In this document: in pieces, positions 13,547-24,957 of the stretch
Layout: each line of letters opens with the position of its first letter
Position numbering within the stretch: the first letter of the stretch is position 1
Origin: Coprinellus micaceus
Taxonomy: Eukaryota > Basidiomycota > Agaricomycetes > Agaricales > Psathyrellaceae
Assembly: GCA_951394405.1 (NCBI GenBank)
Contig: OX596334.1
Span: 1,798,001 to 1,862,000, forward strand
Reading direction: 5' to 3'
DNA length: 64,000 bases
The notes under the pieces: generated by a model
What the model saw: the letters and a program-made list of their open reading frames with translations, nothing else
Told to the model about the DNA's origin: nothing
Databases searched by the model: none
Made by a program: the position numbers and the translations under genes

Positions 13547-13811
13547 TGATATATCCTAATGATACCCCGCTGGCCAGTGGATCACGGAGGGTGCGATTGG
13601 GCCCGATGTTGGATAGGCGCTCATGGTTTGTGCCCGTAGAGAGGTGAGGATACAAGTAGAACGGCAAGACTGGCGCCAACAAATAGATGTTCACTTGCGA
13701 TTGCGAGATGTCGTGGCCGTCTCAGGTCCTTGGTGTTCAGTGAGCCCCAGCGGTCCGAGTGCCTCGGCGAGCACGATACCAAGGGGGAGCGCGCTTGTGC
13801 CGCCACCATGG

Positions 13812-14426
13812 TTATCCCATTCGTCGAAGTGGAATTCGACGCTCTCCAAGCATTGACATGATCCCATCGAACCCTAGAGAGAACTCTCTCGCATACGTTT
13901 CCCTAGCTCAGGCGCTCTGGTTCGCTTCAAATAAGGACCCATCGTATTCGTCCTGTAAATTGATACGCAATATAGGGGTCGAGTAGGGGAGCATGCGTCC
14001 AGCGACGCCGACCGAGTGCAAGATACTGATAGTGCTAGTGATTGAGATGCGGCCTGAAGGCATGAAATGTTAGCTCATCGGAACAGGATCAAGTGGTTAT
14101 GAGTGGGTGAAAAGTCAGAATAACTAGGATATAGAACCACACGGTCAGGACGATTTCATGGATCGCCCCTTCAGGGTTTTGACAGGTAAATGGTGTCATC
14201 TCGTCGATGTTCGCAGAAGAACGGTGCAAAAGGCGAGCGAGACTCACGTTAAGAACACGTTGAACCAGCTCTTTCGTACGGGGCGGTGGAAGCAGAGGAT
14301 GAGGAGCATTTTCGTGATGGCGCCAACCATTGAAATCATTAGAACTCCGCCCGGAGACCTCCCTGCGAAGAAGACAGGGGCTATCTCCTCCTCCACTTTC
14401 CCAGAAATTAGGACGGTGAACCACAC
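13812..14426 (-). CDS. Possible membrane protein fragment
   Basis: Two stretches look coding: an exon reading VWFTVLISGKVEEEIAP and MISMVGAITKMLLILCF (14244-14426), and a hydrophobic one reading EIVLTVWFYILVILTFHP (14089-14150). A third, reading GRISITSTISILHSVGVAG, could splice to a short tail ending at 13812. Together they suggest a multi-pass membrane protein, perhaps like the small basidiomycete membrane families seen further on. There is no ATG at the upstream edge and the splice pattern is not certain. It may be a decayed gene. I do not assign a family. Confidence 0.25.
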
Positions 14427-14986
14427 TTCAGGATTCGATTAACTACGCAGAGCCCCCAGATATTACAGCTTTAACTAACGAGATACACAACAAAGATGCG
14501 ACTCTAACGAAACAACGGACTCGTACATAGGGTGAATAAGATACTAGGGAGGGTGTTGGCTCCTCACAAGGAGGGAAGCCATATAGATTAGAGGCGTAGC
14601 GACAGTGGTCAGTTCAAAACGACAGTGGTGGGCGGGGTGAGAGTGTAGTTGGTTCGTCTACTAGGCCCTAGAGTATGGGCACTAGCAGGGAGACGTGGCA
14701 GATAGAACTGGAATCAAAGGAGAGCAAGACAAGGACGGTCAGACAAAACCAAAAATATGCGATGAAAATGCGTTGTCGCGTGGATGTGGTATCATAGAAT
14801 GTGGAACAAAGATGGGGAAACCAAAGGTAAAAAAGAAACTATAAGGATCAAAGAATGGCGTGCAAGGGGCAAGTAAGACGGGGAATGGGTCGTAATCCAG
14901 ACGAGGGGCGTGCACGGGAAACGAGTGCTGAGATCGTAACTTCGGATGGGAATGAGGGGAGGACGTGGAACAGAAAGAGATCTTTG
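14427..14986. other. 3' flank of the vezatin-domain gene, no gene seen
   Basis: This stretch is A/G-rich on the plus strand and T/C-rich on the minus strand, as expected for the 3' untranslated region of the minus-strand gene ending at 14987. I see no coding exon or repeat. Confidence 0.35.
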
Positions 14987-17846
14987 TCATGACGACTCGA
15001 GCAAGATGCCAGCCCGCTCATACGCCAGAACCATGGGACTCACAGGCGACGGACTGTCAGGCAGCGGAGGCAAGGTCACCAGCTCGTCTGCCCGCTCAAA
15101 TATGCCAGGAACCTCCGCAGCCCTACTGGACTGCATCGGCTTCAGCATTTGCGTCTGCGCCTGGAACTGTTCCTGCATCTTCCTCCTCTTCTCCCCCACC
15201 TTCCAAATCACATCCTTCAGCTCTTGTACGACCTCCCCACCAGGGCCCCACGCCTCCCTCTTCCCAATACCCTTACTTGCAGGCCCATCGAAAAGGCCCA
15301 AGCCCTCACCGGAGCCCGAAGTCGAGGAGGTACCAGCAGCAGCAGCCTCCCTCCTCGCTTTCATCATCCGGATCCTCTCCTCCCGGCTGGTCTTACTCCT
15401 CTCCCTCGTATACGTGCCCACGGCACCCGTATCCGCCTCATACACTTGGTCCACGCCCGGAGGAGCCAACAACGCCTGTATTGAACTCTCTCTAAGGAGG
15501 TGAGAAGTGACGTCGTCTTCCTGAGGCAGGACGTCGCCGTTGAGAAGAACCGTTGCCGGCCTGCGGCGCAATGCGGCGTCGTCTTCGTCTTCGGATGGAG
15601 ACACAGGGTCAAGCTTGTCGGAGTCGTCGCTAGGATCATGGCCGAATCCAGGGACGCCGTCGGAGCCTTCATCGTCACTTGAGGGGGTAGGCGGAGGGTA
15701 GACGATGTCAACGAGCTTCTGCTTCCCCCGCTCGCACTCGCGCAAAGCAAGACCAAGCTCGCGCCGGAGCCGCTCGTACGCAAGGATAGCACGGTGCTCT
15801 TGCTCCGCTTCATCTTCATTGGCATTGGAGCTCGTTCTTGATCGCTTGTGGGAGGACCCGCTTGGCGAGGATTGTTGTGAATCCTCCTTCAGCGAGTCTA
15901 CGCACTCCCGCAGGTGCTCGCGCGCATCCTCCAACGACGACATAATCGACGCTACATGCGCGGCAAACCGCGATAAGTGGCTCGGCATAGGAGCGAAAGA
16001 CGTAGACCCCGTAGGCATGTGCGCGAGAGCCGACAAGCCTAGCGGTGACCAACTATTCCGCTTCTCCCTGGCACCATCTTCACTCCTGTCCTTCTGGAGG
16101 TCCTCGAACTCCCGTGAAATATCCGGAGTCGGGTTCTGGTCCCTCAAATGCTGCCTCTCCACATCTTCGAGCGCCTCCGCAAGCCTCGCCGCCTCGTCCG
16201 TGAAGGTCGTCGTAAGCAACTCCATCATACTCCTCACATTCTCCCAGTACTCCTCATCTTCGTTGAACCGTAGGGCCAAGAGATGTGAGCACGCGTACCG
16301 TTTCGACGATATAGCGCCTTGGAGGGACTGTTGAAGGGTGAAGAGCGATAGAGGATGGCGGGGCGTTTGTGCATTCGTGAACCGTGAGGACGCCATGGTC
16401 GCTGTCGATAGCCTGCGGGTTCTGGGTGTGCGGAAGTCTCTGGATGGCGGGGGACTCAGGGCGCCAACTCCATCTGCTTGACGTTTTCTTTGCAAGTTGA
16501 GCGCAGCAGGACCAAACGCATCTTCGTCCATAAATCCATCCTCATCTTTTCCCTTGACCGTAATATCCTCGGCGATCTGGCCTAGCGAATACACGGGAAG
16601 GGGGCTGAGTGGGGAAGGGGTTACAGGTCCGCTGACGCTGGCACTTGACGGCGTTGGCGGTTCTGGTTGGAACAGTGCCGATACACCTGATCGATACTTC
16701 TCTCGCTTCCTGAGCCCACTTGGCGGTGGGCTGCCTATGGATGCGAGGCTAGCGTACGATGCGTGCCACGTTGCCCGCTTGTTCTGCGGCGTAGCGAGGT
16801 TCATGTTGCGGGAGGGGAACGAGTAGGGTCTTGGACTTGTTTCGACGAGCGACAGCGGGGACTTCATGGGTGAGGGCGGAGCGTACATTTCTGACAGCTG
16901 GGCGAGTTCTGTGGGACATGTGAGTGCGGAGAAGAGCTGTCGAACGTTGTCGCATTGGGTGCGGGTGGTTTGGAGGGTGCTGTGAAGCGAGACGCGGAGG
17001 GCGTTGGTTGGTATTGAGGATGGCGTTGAGGTGCGCAGGAGGTGGGATTCCTCCTTTTCTACGACTTGGAGGGCATCTTGAACGGTTGTTTCCCATGTTG
17101 CGTTGGATGCTACAAGCTCATCTAGGGCGTTGAAGGTCGGGGTAAAGTCGTGACAGGGCGCTTCGGAGGTCTTGATGTGGTGGTAGGCGAAGTAGGAGAG
17201 GCATCCGAGGCTGAGTGTGGCAAGGAACCGGCTCCCCAGCCCAGCAAACAGGGCGGTGGCGACTGCAGCTATCGATATGGGCCCGTAATGGTGGGCTGGG
17301 GTATATGTGAGGGTTCCGTCCCCGGATTTCATCGCATCCAAGTCCAAACTCGTAGTGCGGCTATGGTTCAGCCTCCCTGGTATTGACGCCAGCGAAGAGC
17401 GGTGCGAGTTTGGAGCTGATAGCGAGGTGGAGAGGAGCGAGGAAGATATGACATTGTACTTGAAGCGCTCGACGAAGGGATTGCCTGGACTTGAAGGTTT
17501 GGCAGAAGAAAGGAAGGATTCGAGGGCCTAGCGGATCCAAATTAGCACTCCCCGCGCAACGGTCGCCATCGACTTACGTTCAGCCCTACGATCAAACAAG
17601 CGGGTCGCCATTCCATCTCGCCTTCCAAGTCAGTTCCTTCTTGCAAATCTTGGTAGAGGTGGCGGTCGATATCAATCTCCTGTATGAGCTCGAGCGACGT
17701 GCCCGGCATAAGCTCGTGCACCTCGCCTGCATCTGTTACGGAGAATGGTGAGTCCCTCGGAAAATGCGGGGCAATTCTAGAGCCTGGCCAGACTGACCTC
17801 GTAAATACTGTTCCAGCGGGTGCTCTTCAAAGATGGCCTCTGCCAT
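14987..17846 (-). CDS. Vezatin-domain (Inp2-like) membrane protein
   Basis: A large protein of about 900 residues in three exons. Exon 1 is MAEAIFEEHPLEQYLR from ATG 17846. Exon 2 includes DAGEVHELMPGTSLELI. The long third exon starts ALESFLSSAKPSS. Near residue 150 a hydrophobic stretch (ISIAAVATALFAGLGSRF, LATLSLGCLSYFAYHH) gives one or two membrane segments. The block ACSHLLALRFNEDEEYWENV and MMELLTTTFTDEAARLAEAL resembles the vezatin / peroxisomal myosin-binding domain, whose fungal members tether myosin V to organelles. The C-terminus has a basic coiled stretch (RERSKTSREERIRMMKARRE) and a final GGEVVQELKDVIWKVGEKRR typical of these proteins. Long Ser/Pro-rich segments between are likely disordered. 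The family call is moderately firm; the organelle is not known. Confidence 0.65.
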
Positions 17847-18702
17847 TGTCTAGCATCAAGTGAGGGCTTTTAAGGGGGTCTTCGTGATTATTCGTGATGG
17901 AGAGGGGGTATGGGGGAGAATAGAGGCACGCGAAAGCGTGTTGGACTGTGGTCAACCTTCTCCTCCCATTGTCTAGCGTTGGCATTCTATGACTAAGCCC
18001 AGCCATCACGGCGCCCATATGCGAGGGAGCATTGGGCCCGAGGAGCCAAAAACGAGGCTACGCAGCGCTGTTGACTAGCCTCGAGGTCACTCTGACTTAA
18101 ACATACCCCACTCTCTACCCCAAGAACCAAAAGGACTAGCCTGAGGCTGGGTCCAGTGGATCCAGTGGCTCTACTTGGCCCTCCTCAAATGTCCGAAGCC
18201 GTTAGGTTTAGCCTGCGTGGGCCGCCCTGGGTAGCACAGAACGTGCCGTACATCCGCACCGAACCCCGTGGAGAGTCAACGGCATGCTTTGTTCACTGGA
18301 CATCGGTGAGATGCCTACATCTTCGAAACGGTGCTGATAACTATCGCACTCGTGCTCGAGAAGGCGGGAGCTCAGCTCTTCATCATGGCCATTCGAATTC
18401 ACGATTTTCTTGGAACTGTCAAGCGCATCTCTTGGTATGACGACCAGATTGCCGACCAACGTCGCTGAGCGACGGTGTTCCCATCGTCGTCGTGGGCTTT
18501 AAGCGCCCAACGTCACAGGCGCATTTCCTAATCGGGACTTAGGGGCGCGTGGAGGCGCCCAATGGGAGTGAATTCGGCGAAATTTAGATTGAAGCTCCTG
18601 AAAGGTACTCAGCGCATCAAAAGCCTATAGTTGGATTACCGCAAGAGCACAAAATTACACGATTTAATTCAGGTCGTCTCCCTCCAGAGGAGGGGCTTCA
18701 CA
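17847..18702. other. Intergenic, shared 5' and 3' flanks
   Basis: No supported gene. A short minus-strand frame (18208-18459) has no partner exon. The octamer AAGCGCCC lies at 18501-18508, in the sequence TTTAAGCGCCCAACGTCAC, and a related GGCGCCCAATGGG lies near 18554. The left part should be the promoter of the vezatin-domain gene. Confidence 0.35.
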
Positions 18703-19461
18703 TCAACCCAGACTCGTAACCCCTCCCCAAACCTCTTTACCCTTCGACACACCTCCAACAGCCACAACCACCCTCTTCCCCACCGCTCTCACATCGTTCC
18801 AATCCAACTGCTCATGAAACTCCGGCAACGCACCCTCACACTCCCTCACCCAACACTCCGGGATATTCGTCTCGTTATACTGAACAGCCGCCCTCTGGGT
18901 CGTATGCCTCCCCTGGAAGCACCACCTACCCCCTTTCTCCTTCCCGTCCTTCTCGTCGATGTGCCGGGGCCTAGATTCCAAGGTCTCGTGCGTCGGAAGG
19001 CCGATGGCGCAGCAAGGGTAGTAATGTCCCACCCGCCCTGTCAGCTTATTCGAAGCGTCTTTCATCTCGACCTGAATGGCCATGTCATGCGCGATGGCGC
19101 ACTCTTCCAGCCCGTTATCCCTTTCAAAATACGAGGTGTGGCATCTCGCACAGTGGCGATTGACGTCCGCCTCTGCGCCTTCGACCGCCGCACGCGCTCT
19201 CGCCGTCGGGCCCACACCCAGCTCCTCAAACGCGTGGAAGATGTTCGCGAGGGTATCTGAGGAACACAGGATTGTCGAAGCATTGGTGACGGAGTGCAGC
19301 AAGCGTGCGTGCAGCTCGGAGGGATCGAGGTGGCGGAGGACGTAGGCGAGTGCGAGGGCTTCGGGGGAGGTTGTGGGTGCGCAGAAGGTTTTGGCGGCGA
19401 AGGTGGAGTGGACGGAGGAGAGGGAGCGCGGGGTGCGGTGGTGTGGCTGGGGGGTTTGCAT
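18703..19461 (-). CDS. Cys/His-containing hypothetical protein
   Basis: This is an intronless 252-residue frame from ATG 19461. I do not know the family. A likely zinc-binding segment spans residues 98-122: HCARCHTSYFERDNG, then EECAIAHD. It has the C-x2-C ... C-x3-H spacing found in small zinc ribbons of RNA- or protein-processing factors. It is followed by GHYYPCCAIGLP and GGRWCFQGRHTTQRAA, which add Cys and His residues. The C-terminal part reads IPECWVRECEGALPEF and ends in a Gly/Val-rich tail. The N-terminal half is mainly helical with Ala/Leu-rich sequence (SPEALALAYVLRHLDP). The uninterrupted length and the ordered Cys pattern support a real gene. Confidence 0.6.
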   Translation of the reverse strand: MQTPQPHHRTPRSLSSVHSTFAAKTFCAPTTSPEALALAYVLRHLDPSELHARLLHSVTNASTILCSSDTLANIFHAFEELGVGPTARARAAVEGAEADVNRHCARCHTSYFERDNGLEECAIAHDMAIQVEMKDASNKLTGRVGHYYPCCAIGLPTHETLESRPRHIDEKDGKEKGGRWCFQGRHTTQRAAVQYNETNIPECWVRECEGALPEFHEQLDWNDVRAVGKRVVVAVGGVSKGKEVWGGVTSLG

Positions 19462-20857
19462 GGTTGGGCAAGGTTGTGTTGGGCCTCTCGGCTCAGGCGT
19501 GGTGTGCTTTATATGAGCGAGGGAGACGGGACCATGGATTAGTCAATGCCACAGTGCCAAAGGTCTCTTTCTTTCTTCCGGTGGCATAAACGCCTTCGTC
19601 CACTGCACTACCTACATGCCTTCCGACCACGGGGTTGGACGCGAAGCGTGCATTTGACAAACGCGGCGCTCAGGAGGCAAAGACCAGCGTTGGGCGCTTA
19701 TCAAAGAGCATTTGATCCCTTGAGATCAAGTTGTTTGCCGAGACACATGGGCGGCTAGCACCGTAGAAGGATGGCTTTGCCAGTGAACGGTGGTGCTGGT
19801 GAGCAATGCCTACATGTCGATGTGGGGCGGTGGGTGATTTTCTGGAATAGAAGTGGCCAGGAGTATCGGGACCCGACCCGCAGGCCATCCTGTCGTCACC
19901 TTGGTAGCAACAGCACACCGTTCCTCGGCTAAGGGCACAGATACGGTCAAATCCCACCGGCCAGGCTGCGGGCGCTCGCCCTGGCTCGCTATTTTTGGGG
20001 CGAGCTATTCAGAGCACCTGGAGCGAACCTGGAACGGAGAAGTCCACATCGAAGGCGTACACAAACAAAGGACCTGAGATGGGCTATGGCTTCTATCAAG
20101 ATCATCCTCGGATCGGAGACAAAGATCATAAAGTTGGCGTAAACCTCGCAGCGGAGATGAAGCTGCGCGAGGTGAAGCAGGCATCGTATATGGACGGGAG
20201 GAAGTGGAGGAAGATCGGCGTGTTTCGCAAGCATCAGAGGTTGTGACAAACGCCCGAGCTAGTTTTATGAATGGAATCCGAGTCCAAGCGTCCGAGAAGT
20301 GCGAGTAAGCATGCAGGACGATGCGTCATGTTTGGAGCAGGACATCTAGGTAAGCATATTTCCTTCAACGTGGACAAGAGCTCTCAAGGATCCCAGGCGC
20401 AGATACACAGACCCCGGAATCACATTGCGATCAGAGCAGCACACGTCTTCTCCCGAGACCTGGAGAGCCTTGTCCCCTGAGCAGAGACGGGCCCTAGCAA
20501 TAATCGATCCCATGGACCGCATATGCAGACGATCTTGTCCAGAAGAATTGAGAGCAGAATGAAGGGACTTGGAGGGAACGATGGAGAGGATGTCCTCGTT
20601 GCCAGGTCAACCCGAGTCACGTGCCTGGCTTGGCGTGATGGAGAGGGCTCTTGTGTTTCTGACCCCCGACGTTTTCTTCCCTCCCCCACTCCTCGACATC
20701 GCGCACAGCGACGAGCGCCCCTCGCGCCTCTCCCCCTCGTCCCCCAGCCCTCTTCTGCCCGATAACCACATTCTTTTCTCAGCCACTCTCTTTGCGAAGC
20801 CCTAATACTTCATTCAACAAAACCAACATTTGTATTTGACAACGTTCAAGGACCATA
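19462..20857. other. 1.4-kb intergenic stretch, possible small ORF
   Basis: No firm gene. GGGCGCTT lies at 19692-19699, 231 bp upstream of the Cys/His protein's start. A plus-strand frame at 19995-20246 includes DHKVGVNLAAEMKLREVKQA and GRKWRKIGVFRKH, with coding-like codon use, and could be a small gene or gene remnant (confidence about 0.2). The 3' part is pyrimidine-rich from 20680 and ends with CAACATTTG and TTCAAGGACCATAATG, a plausible promoter and leader for the next gene. Confidence 0.35.
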
Positions 20858-22385
20858 ATGACCGCCCACAAACGCACCGTTGAACACCGCAGCCTCAAGA
20901 ATCGCCAGGACGGTATCCCTGGCTTGCCTGGAACAGGCAACGGCAACGGCAACGGCGGCAATGGAAACGACGGGAATGGCGAGCAGGACCCGACCTCTGG
21001 CTCCTCTTCTTCGCAGCCTCCTCGTAAGTCGGGCTGCTTTACTACCAGATACGTCTCTTATCGTGTGTAACGGGGGCTAAGCTTCGTCTTCGTCGTCGAT
21101 AGCCTCTTCATCTACCACTTCTACCCGTTCCACCAGCAGCACTTCCTCCACCTCCTCGTCCACTTCGGCCCCTCCCCCAACCAGGACTTCCACCTCCACC
21201 ACTGCGACCCCAACATCGACCAGGGAGTCGTCGACTTCTTCCACTACGTCGACTTCGTCCACCACAACTTCGACGTCGACGACCTCCTCCTCGTCTACCA
21301 CCACCAGTGCTTCTTCTACTGTAAAGCGACATCAACTTTCCCTCCCGATGCCTGCTGACCCTTCCTTTTCAGACCCGGGCCATTGTAGCCGCCACGACCA
21401 CCGCTGCCCGGACCACTGGAACTTCTTCCATTTTCCGAGATGTCGGGACTTTGAGCGTCGATGGACCCGGTTCCACCATCTCTGCCTCCGCCCTTCCCTC
21501 CAGCTCCAGCGGATTGGGCACTGGCGCCATTGTTGGTAGCGTTGCAGGTGGTCTTGCAGGTCTCGCCATTCTCGGTTTCCTCGTTGCTTTCCTCCTCGTG
21601 AGTTGTTATCTTTGTGACCCCTTTTCCCCATTCTCACACGACCACATGGACAGCGACGCTGGCGCAAGAAGCGTTTGGACGACGACGATTTCGGCACCGA
21701 CTTCCGCAAGTCTGCGTTCGTCCAGGACGGTACCCGCCCCTCAAGCATGGCGGAGGTTGCCCGCGGACATACTGTTGCCCCCTCGATCGGCAGTCCCGGT
21801 ATGGCCGGCCAAGGTGCCTTTAGCTACGGTGCGACCAACAGTTCCACTTCTGCTTACAGCGACCCTGCTGCTTCCACGACCGCCGTTGCTGCAGCTGCAG
21901 CTAGCGCCTCCCACGCCCTCCAGGAGCGTCCCAAGTACGTGTACGGACAGGCCGACGCCTCCGAGCAACAGCAACACTCTGGCGATGACGACCTCAGCGA
22001 GCATGCCCACGGAGCCTACAGTTCTGAACCCCAGGTGCAGCAGTCGTATAACGCCGAGTCATACGGCTCATATGCTGCCTACGATGGCAACGCTGGATAT
22101 CAGGATGCCACCAGGGAATACCAGGGTCAAGAAGGCTATGGCCAAGAAGGATATGCCGCCCAGGGCTACGATGCCTATGGTAATCACCCCTATGGCCAGC
22201 AGTATGCCCAGGGACACGACGCGTCCCAATATGCTCAGTATGACAACAACCAACAGTATGTTGTTGACCCCACCCAATACGCCCAGTACGATGCGTATGC
22301 TGCGAACGGCCAGCCGGCTGCTGGTACTGCTTCCCATGCTGGCGCGCACCCGACCAGGAACGATGATGCTTACGGTGGGATGTAA
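20858..22385 (+). CDS. Mucin-like single-pass membrane protein 1
   Basis: The N-terminal part is Gly/Asn-rich (GLPGTGNGNGNGG). There is no obvious classical signal peptide, although the first exon is short. A Ser/Thr tract encoded by TCG/TCC/ACC repeats (about 21090-21320) would be heavily O-glycosylated. One membrane helix follows: GTGAIVGSVAGGLAGLAIL and GFLVAFLL. The cytoplasmic part begins with basic RRWRKKRLDDDDF, then FRKSAFVQDGTRPSSMAEV, a Gln/Tyr/Gly-rich region, and ends NDDAYGGM. The layout resembles fungal wall-stress sensors (Mid2/Wsc-like), without a Cys-rich WSC domain. At least three introns, near 21024, 21319 and 21599. It shares FRKSA, RPxSM and the DAYGGM tail with the genes at 24958 and 42258, so these three form one family. 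Confidence 0.7.
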
Positions 22386-23749
22386 AGGTCTGAATTAAGG
22401 TGATATCGGTTAGGGATGGAATGGATGCGTTGCAGCTGGTTTGCACTGCCCATAGGAGGATTTTTACGTGCCGGTTGCATTGCTCCCTTTCTCCCTCTTC
22501 TTTCTCCTTTATTGACTGGCCTCCCCACCCTACATCCGTCGTCCACCTCCACTTTCAATGCGGCTTCCCCCTTGCGATCAGACGTTATATACATGCTTCG
22601 CGTCCTCTCCTTCCCCATAATACCCATTTACCTTTTACCATGTACCTTGACCCCTCCCGACTCCCGAGTTCGCATACCACCCCCTCTTCTACGACTACCC
22701 CCCTGTAGCCCCTTCTTCTACTTCTTTGAATGCGACTCGATTTTTTTCGTTCGATTTGCTACATACGCCAACGCCAGGGCGTATTGGTTACGCTCTATCT
22801 CCTGTCTGATATTCGTTACAAGTGTTTCATTTACGTGTGCCACCTGTGTCTCTCTGCCTCCCGTCTCTGATCTAAAGACCTGTCTGTGTGTTCGTTTCTG
22901 TCTCTGCTTCAAGGATCGGTTCTCGTGTCTCCCCCTCACCGAACAGTGTTATTTTATATTCTTATTATATATGTGACGACCTGCATTGTGTTTCTTTAGT
23001 TACTACTGTTGGGCCCTCGGCTCTGTGTTAGCTTGCGTCCCACTTCACTACGGTCGTGCGGTGTATGCGCATTGGTGTACGACTGTTAAGTCCGGGCGAG
23101 ATGGCGCAATACGATACCACTTCCATTTTCACCAGTCGTGGCGTTGTGGAGGCACGCATAGTTGGGATGGGGAGGCGTCTTCGCTGCGACTCCATATCTT
23201 AGGCTCTTCGACTGACCCTAGCTCGTCCCTGGCACCAGACCTCCAATCGAAGGATTGGAATACGTTTTACTCCAAGAATCCATCCCGGAAGATCGAGAAG
23301 AAAAAAATGTCAGCACCCTGAGATTCAAGCTTTCAAGCCCCAGGGCATGGCTAATTAGACCATTGACAAAACCACCCGGTACTCTAGAAGGACGGGACTT
23401 CGACAGCGTTGCGTTCTTTCATCTACTCATGGCGTGTGTGACGAATGGGAGGTCGCTTTGCTGGATTCTCCTGGTGTTTACGACGCATGTATGCGCAAGG
23501 CCCGTTGGAGGTCAATTTGATGCGGTGTGCCTCAATTTTGAGCTTTGAGGGAGGCGGCGCTGTGGAATGTGGATGTAAAGCTGGCCGCTGCTCCTGGAAT
23601 CATCGGCGAACTCAGAGTGGCCTCGCCTGCGCCTCGCATTGGCGCGGTGTCGAAGAGCGGGATTAAAAGGTGCACCCGTTGTCCTCTGCCCGCTAGAAGC
23701 CCCCTTGTCCCTCACATGGTATAGTACCTTCCGTCAAGAACACACCATG
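22386..23749. other. Long 3' flank, no gene seen
   Basis: The first 600 bases are C/T-rich and produce a spurious 186-residue frame on the plus strand. This looks like the 3' untranslated region of mucin-like protein 1. I see no exon with family signal or consistent codon use before the minus-strand gene that ends at 23750. Confidence 0.4.
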
Positions 23750-24389
23750 TCATAATCGCGCTAGGTTATCATACTCTTGAAGGCATTCTAGTGCATCAGC
23801 ATAGTCCCAAAAAAAAATCCTATCGAGCAGTCCCATCCCACCCCATCTATTATTTTCCGACAAGCCTTCTCCACCCAAACGAGGGGGCAGGGTGGTAAGA
23901 AGCTTCGACACATGATGAAGCTCGTGGTGGCTCTCATGCTCGTACATTCTATCATTCCAGAAGTTGATTTGCCTTGACAGATCGAGTGGCTTGCGGAAGA
24001 TACCTGGTGAAAAACATTTCTCGTCGTCGCAGAGCTGGAGACAGCGAAGGACATCTCCCTGTCTGCGCTACCCTGCCAGCGGACTGCCCAAACCCTGAGA
24101 CGGCCTGGGTCCGACCGTAGCACGAGAGGCGAGCTGGGGGTTCCGGATTGATGGACCCCCATCATGAGCTACACACCATCTCGACATACGGCCATGTCCA
24201 TGCTGGTGGGTCGGTGCCCTAGGACTATTTACTAGTATTGTACTCGGACTACGGTGCCAGGCAAAAGCAGAAGTCGTAAGCGGGTCCCTACGAGTTTGGG
24301 CGATTACGGCGCTTAACTTTCTCGAAGTCTTCCTCGTTGACGAGGGCGCACGGACGGCCATGAGCCCGGAACGGAGAGATATGTATCAT
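23750..24389 (-). CDS. Unrecognised small protein, spliced
   Basis: Two stretches look coding. The first, from ATG 24389, reads MIHISPFRAHGRPCALVNEE followed by DFEKVKRR. The last exon reads CDDEKCFSPGIFRKPLDLSR, then INFWNDRMYEHESHHELHHV, and ends ECLQEYDNLARL at 23750. It is rich in aromatic and charged residues in a way chance frames are not. The joining part (about 24070-24300) is uncertain, because the two frames need one or two introns and I could not fix the splice sites. It may be a decayed gene. I recognise no family. Confidence 0.35.
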
Positions 24390-24507
24390 TGTGCCGGACA
24401 CCGCATGTGAGGCGTCCCTGAGTTTCTCCACTCGGTGTGTTGACTGAGCGTTTCCCTCAACCTCTCGCGTTTGCGACGATACCCAAGACGCACAGACCAC
24501 GATCGTC

Positions 24508-24515
24508 GGGCGCTT
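24508..24515 (-). promoter_or_regulatory. GGGCGCTT octamer between divergent genes
   Basis: GGGCGCTTAAGCG lies between the minus-strand gene starting near 24389 and the plus-strand gene starting at 24958, so it could serve either promoter. It is one of the recurring octamer copies. Confidence 0.25.
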
Positions 24516-24957
24516 AAGCGATGATCGACCAACTGGAGGTATTCCTCACCAGCTCCTCGATGTTCTCCACAACCCTCTGTAGCGTGGTGCCACCTCGTGT
24601 GTTAATAAAAGGATCATCTGGTTCCTAAAGCGAATATCGTGAACGCATGATGAGCTATGTTGTGTTTCCTCGGCAACGGGTATCAAGCGCATTGGACCCG
24701 ACACCTGACAACGTGACCCAGACGGAAATTCGAGGCGTCTTGGCGTGATTCTCCCTCCTTTCCTCTTCCCACCTCCTCCTGCTCCACTCCCCGTCTGCTC
24801 CCTCTCCCCGTCGACAGGCTTCCTCCAAGCCTATTCCTGTCTTTTCAGCCACGATCTTTATTTCTTATTTATCTTCTGCTCAAGATCCCAACGAGGCCCG
24901 CTTTTTCCCGTCAAGAAAAGGAAGAATCTGAAATATACACCAAGTCAATAGAAAATC

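Noticed and set aside
13437..13694. Minus-strand frame reading MNIYLLAPVLPFYLYPHL
   Set aside because: It overlaps an exon that joins well on the plus strand and no upstream exon links to it with certainty; kept only as a caution in the findings.
22416..22976. 186-residue hydrophobic plus-strand frame
   Set aside because: It comes from C/T-rich 3' flank; the apparent membrane segments reflect composition only.
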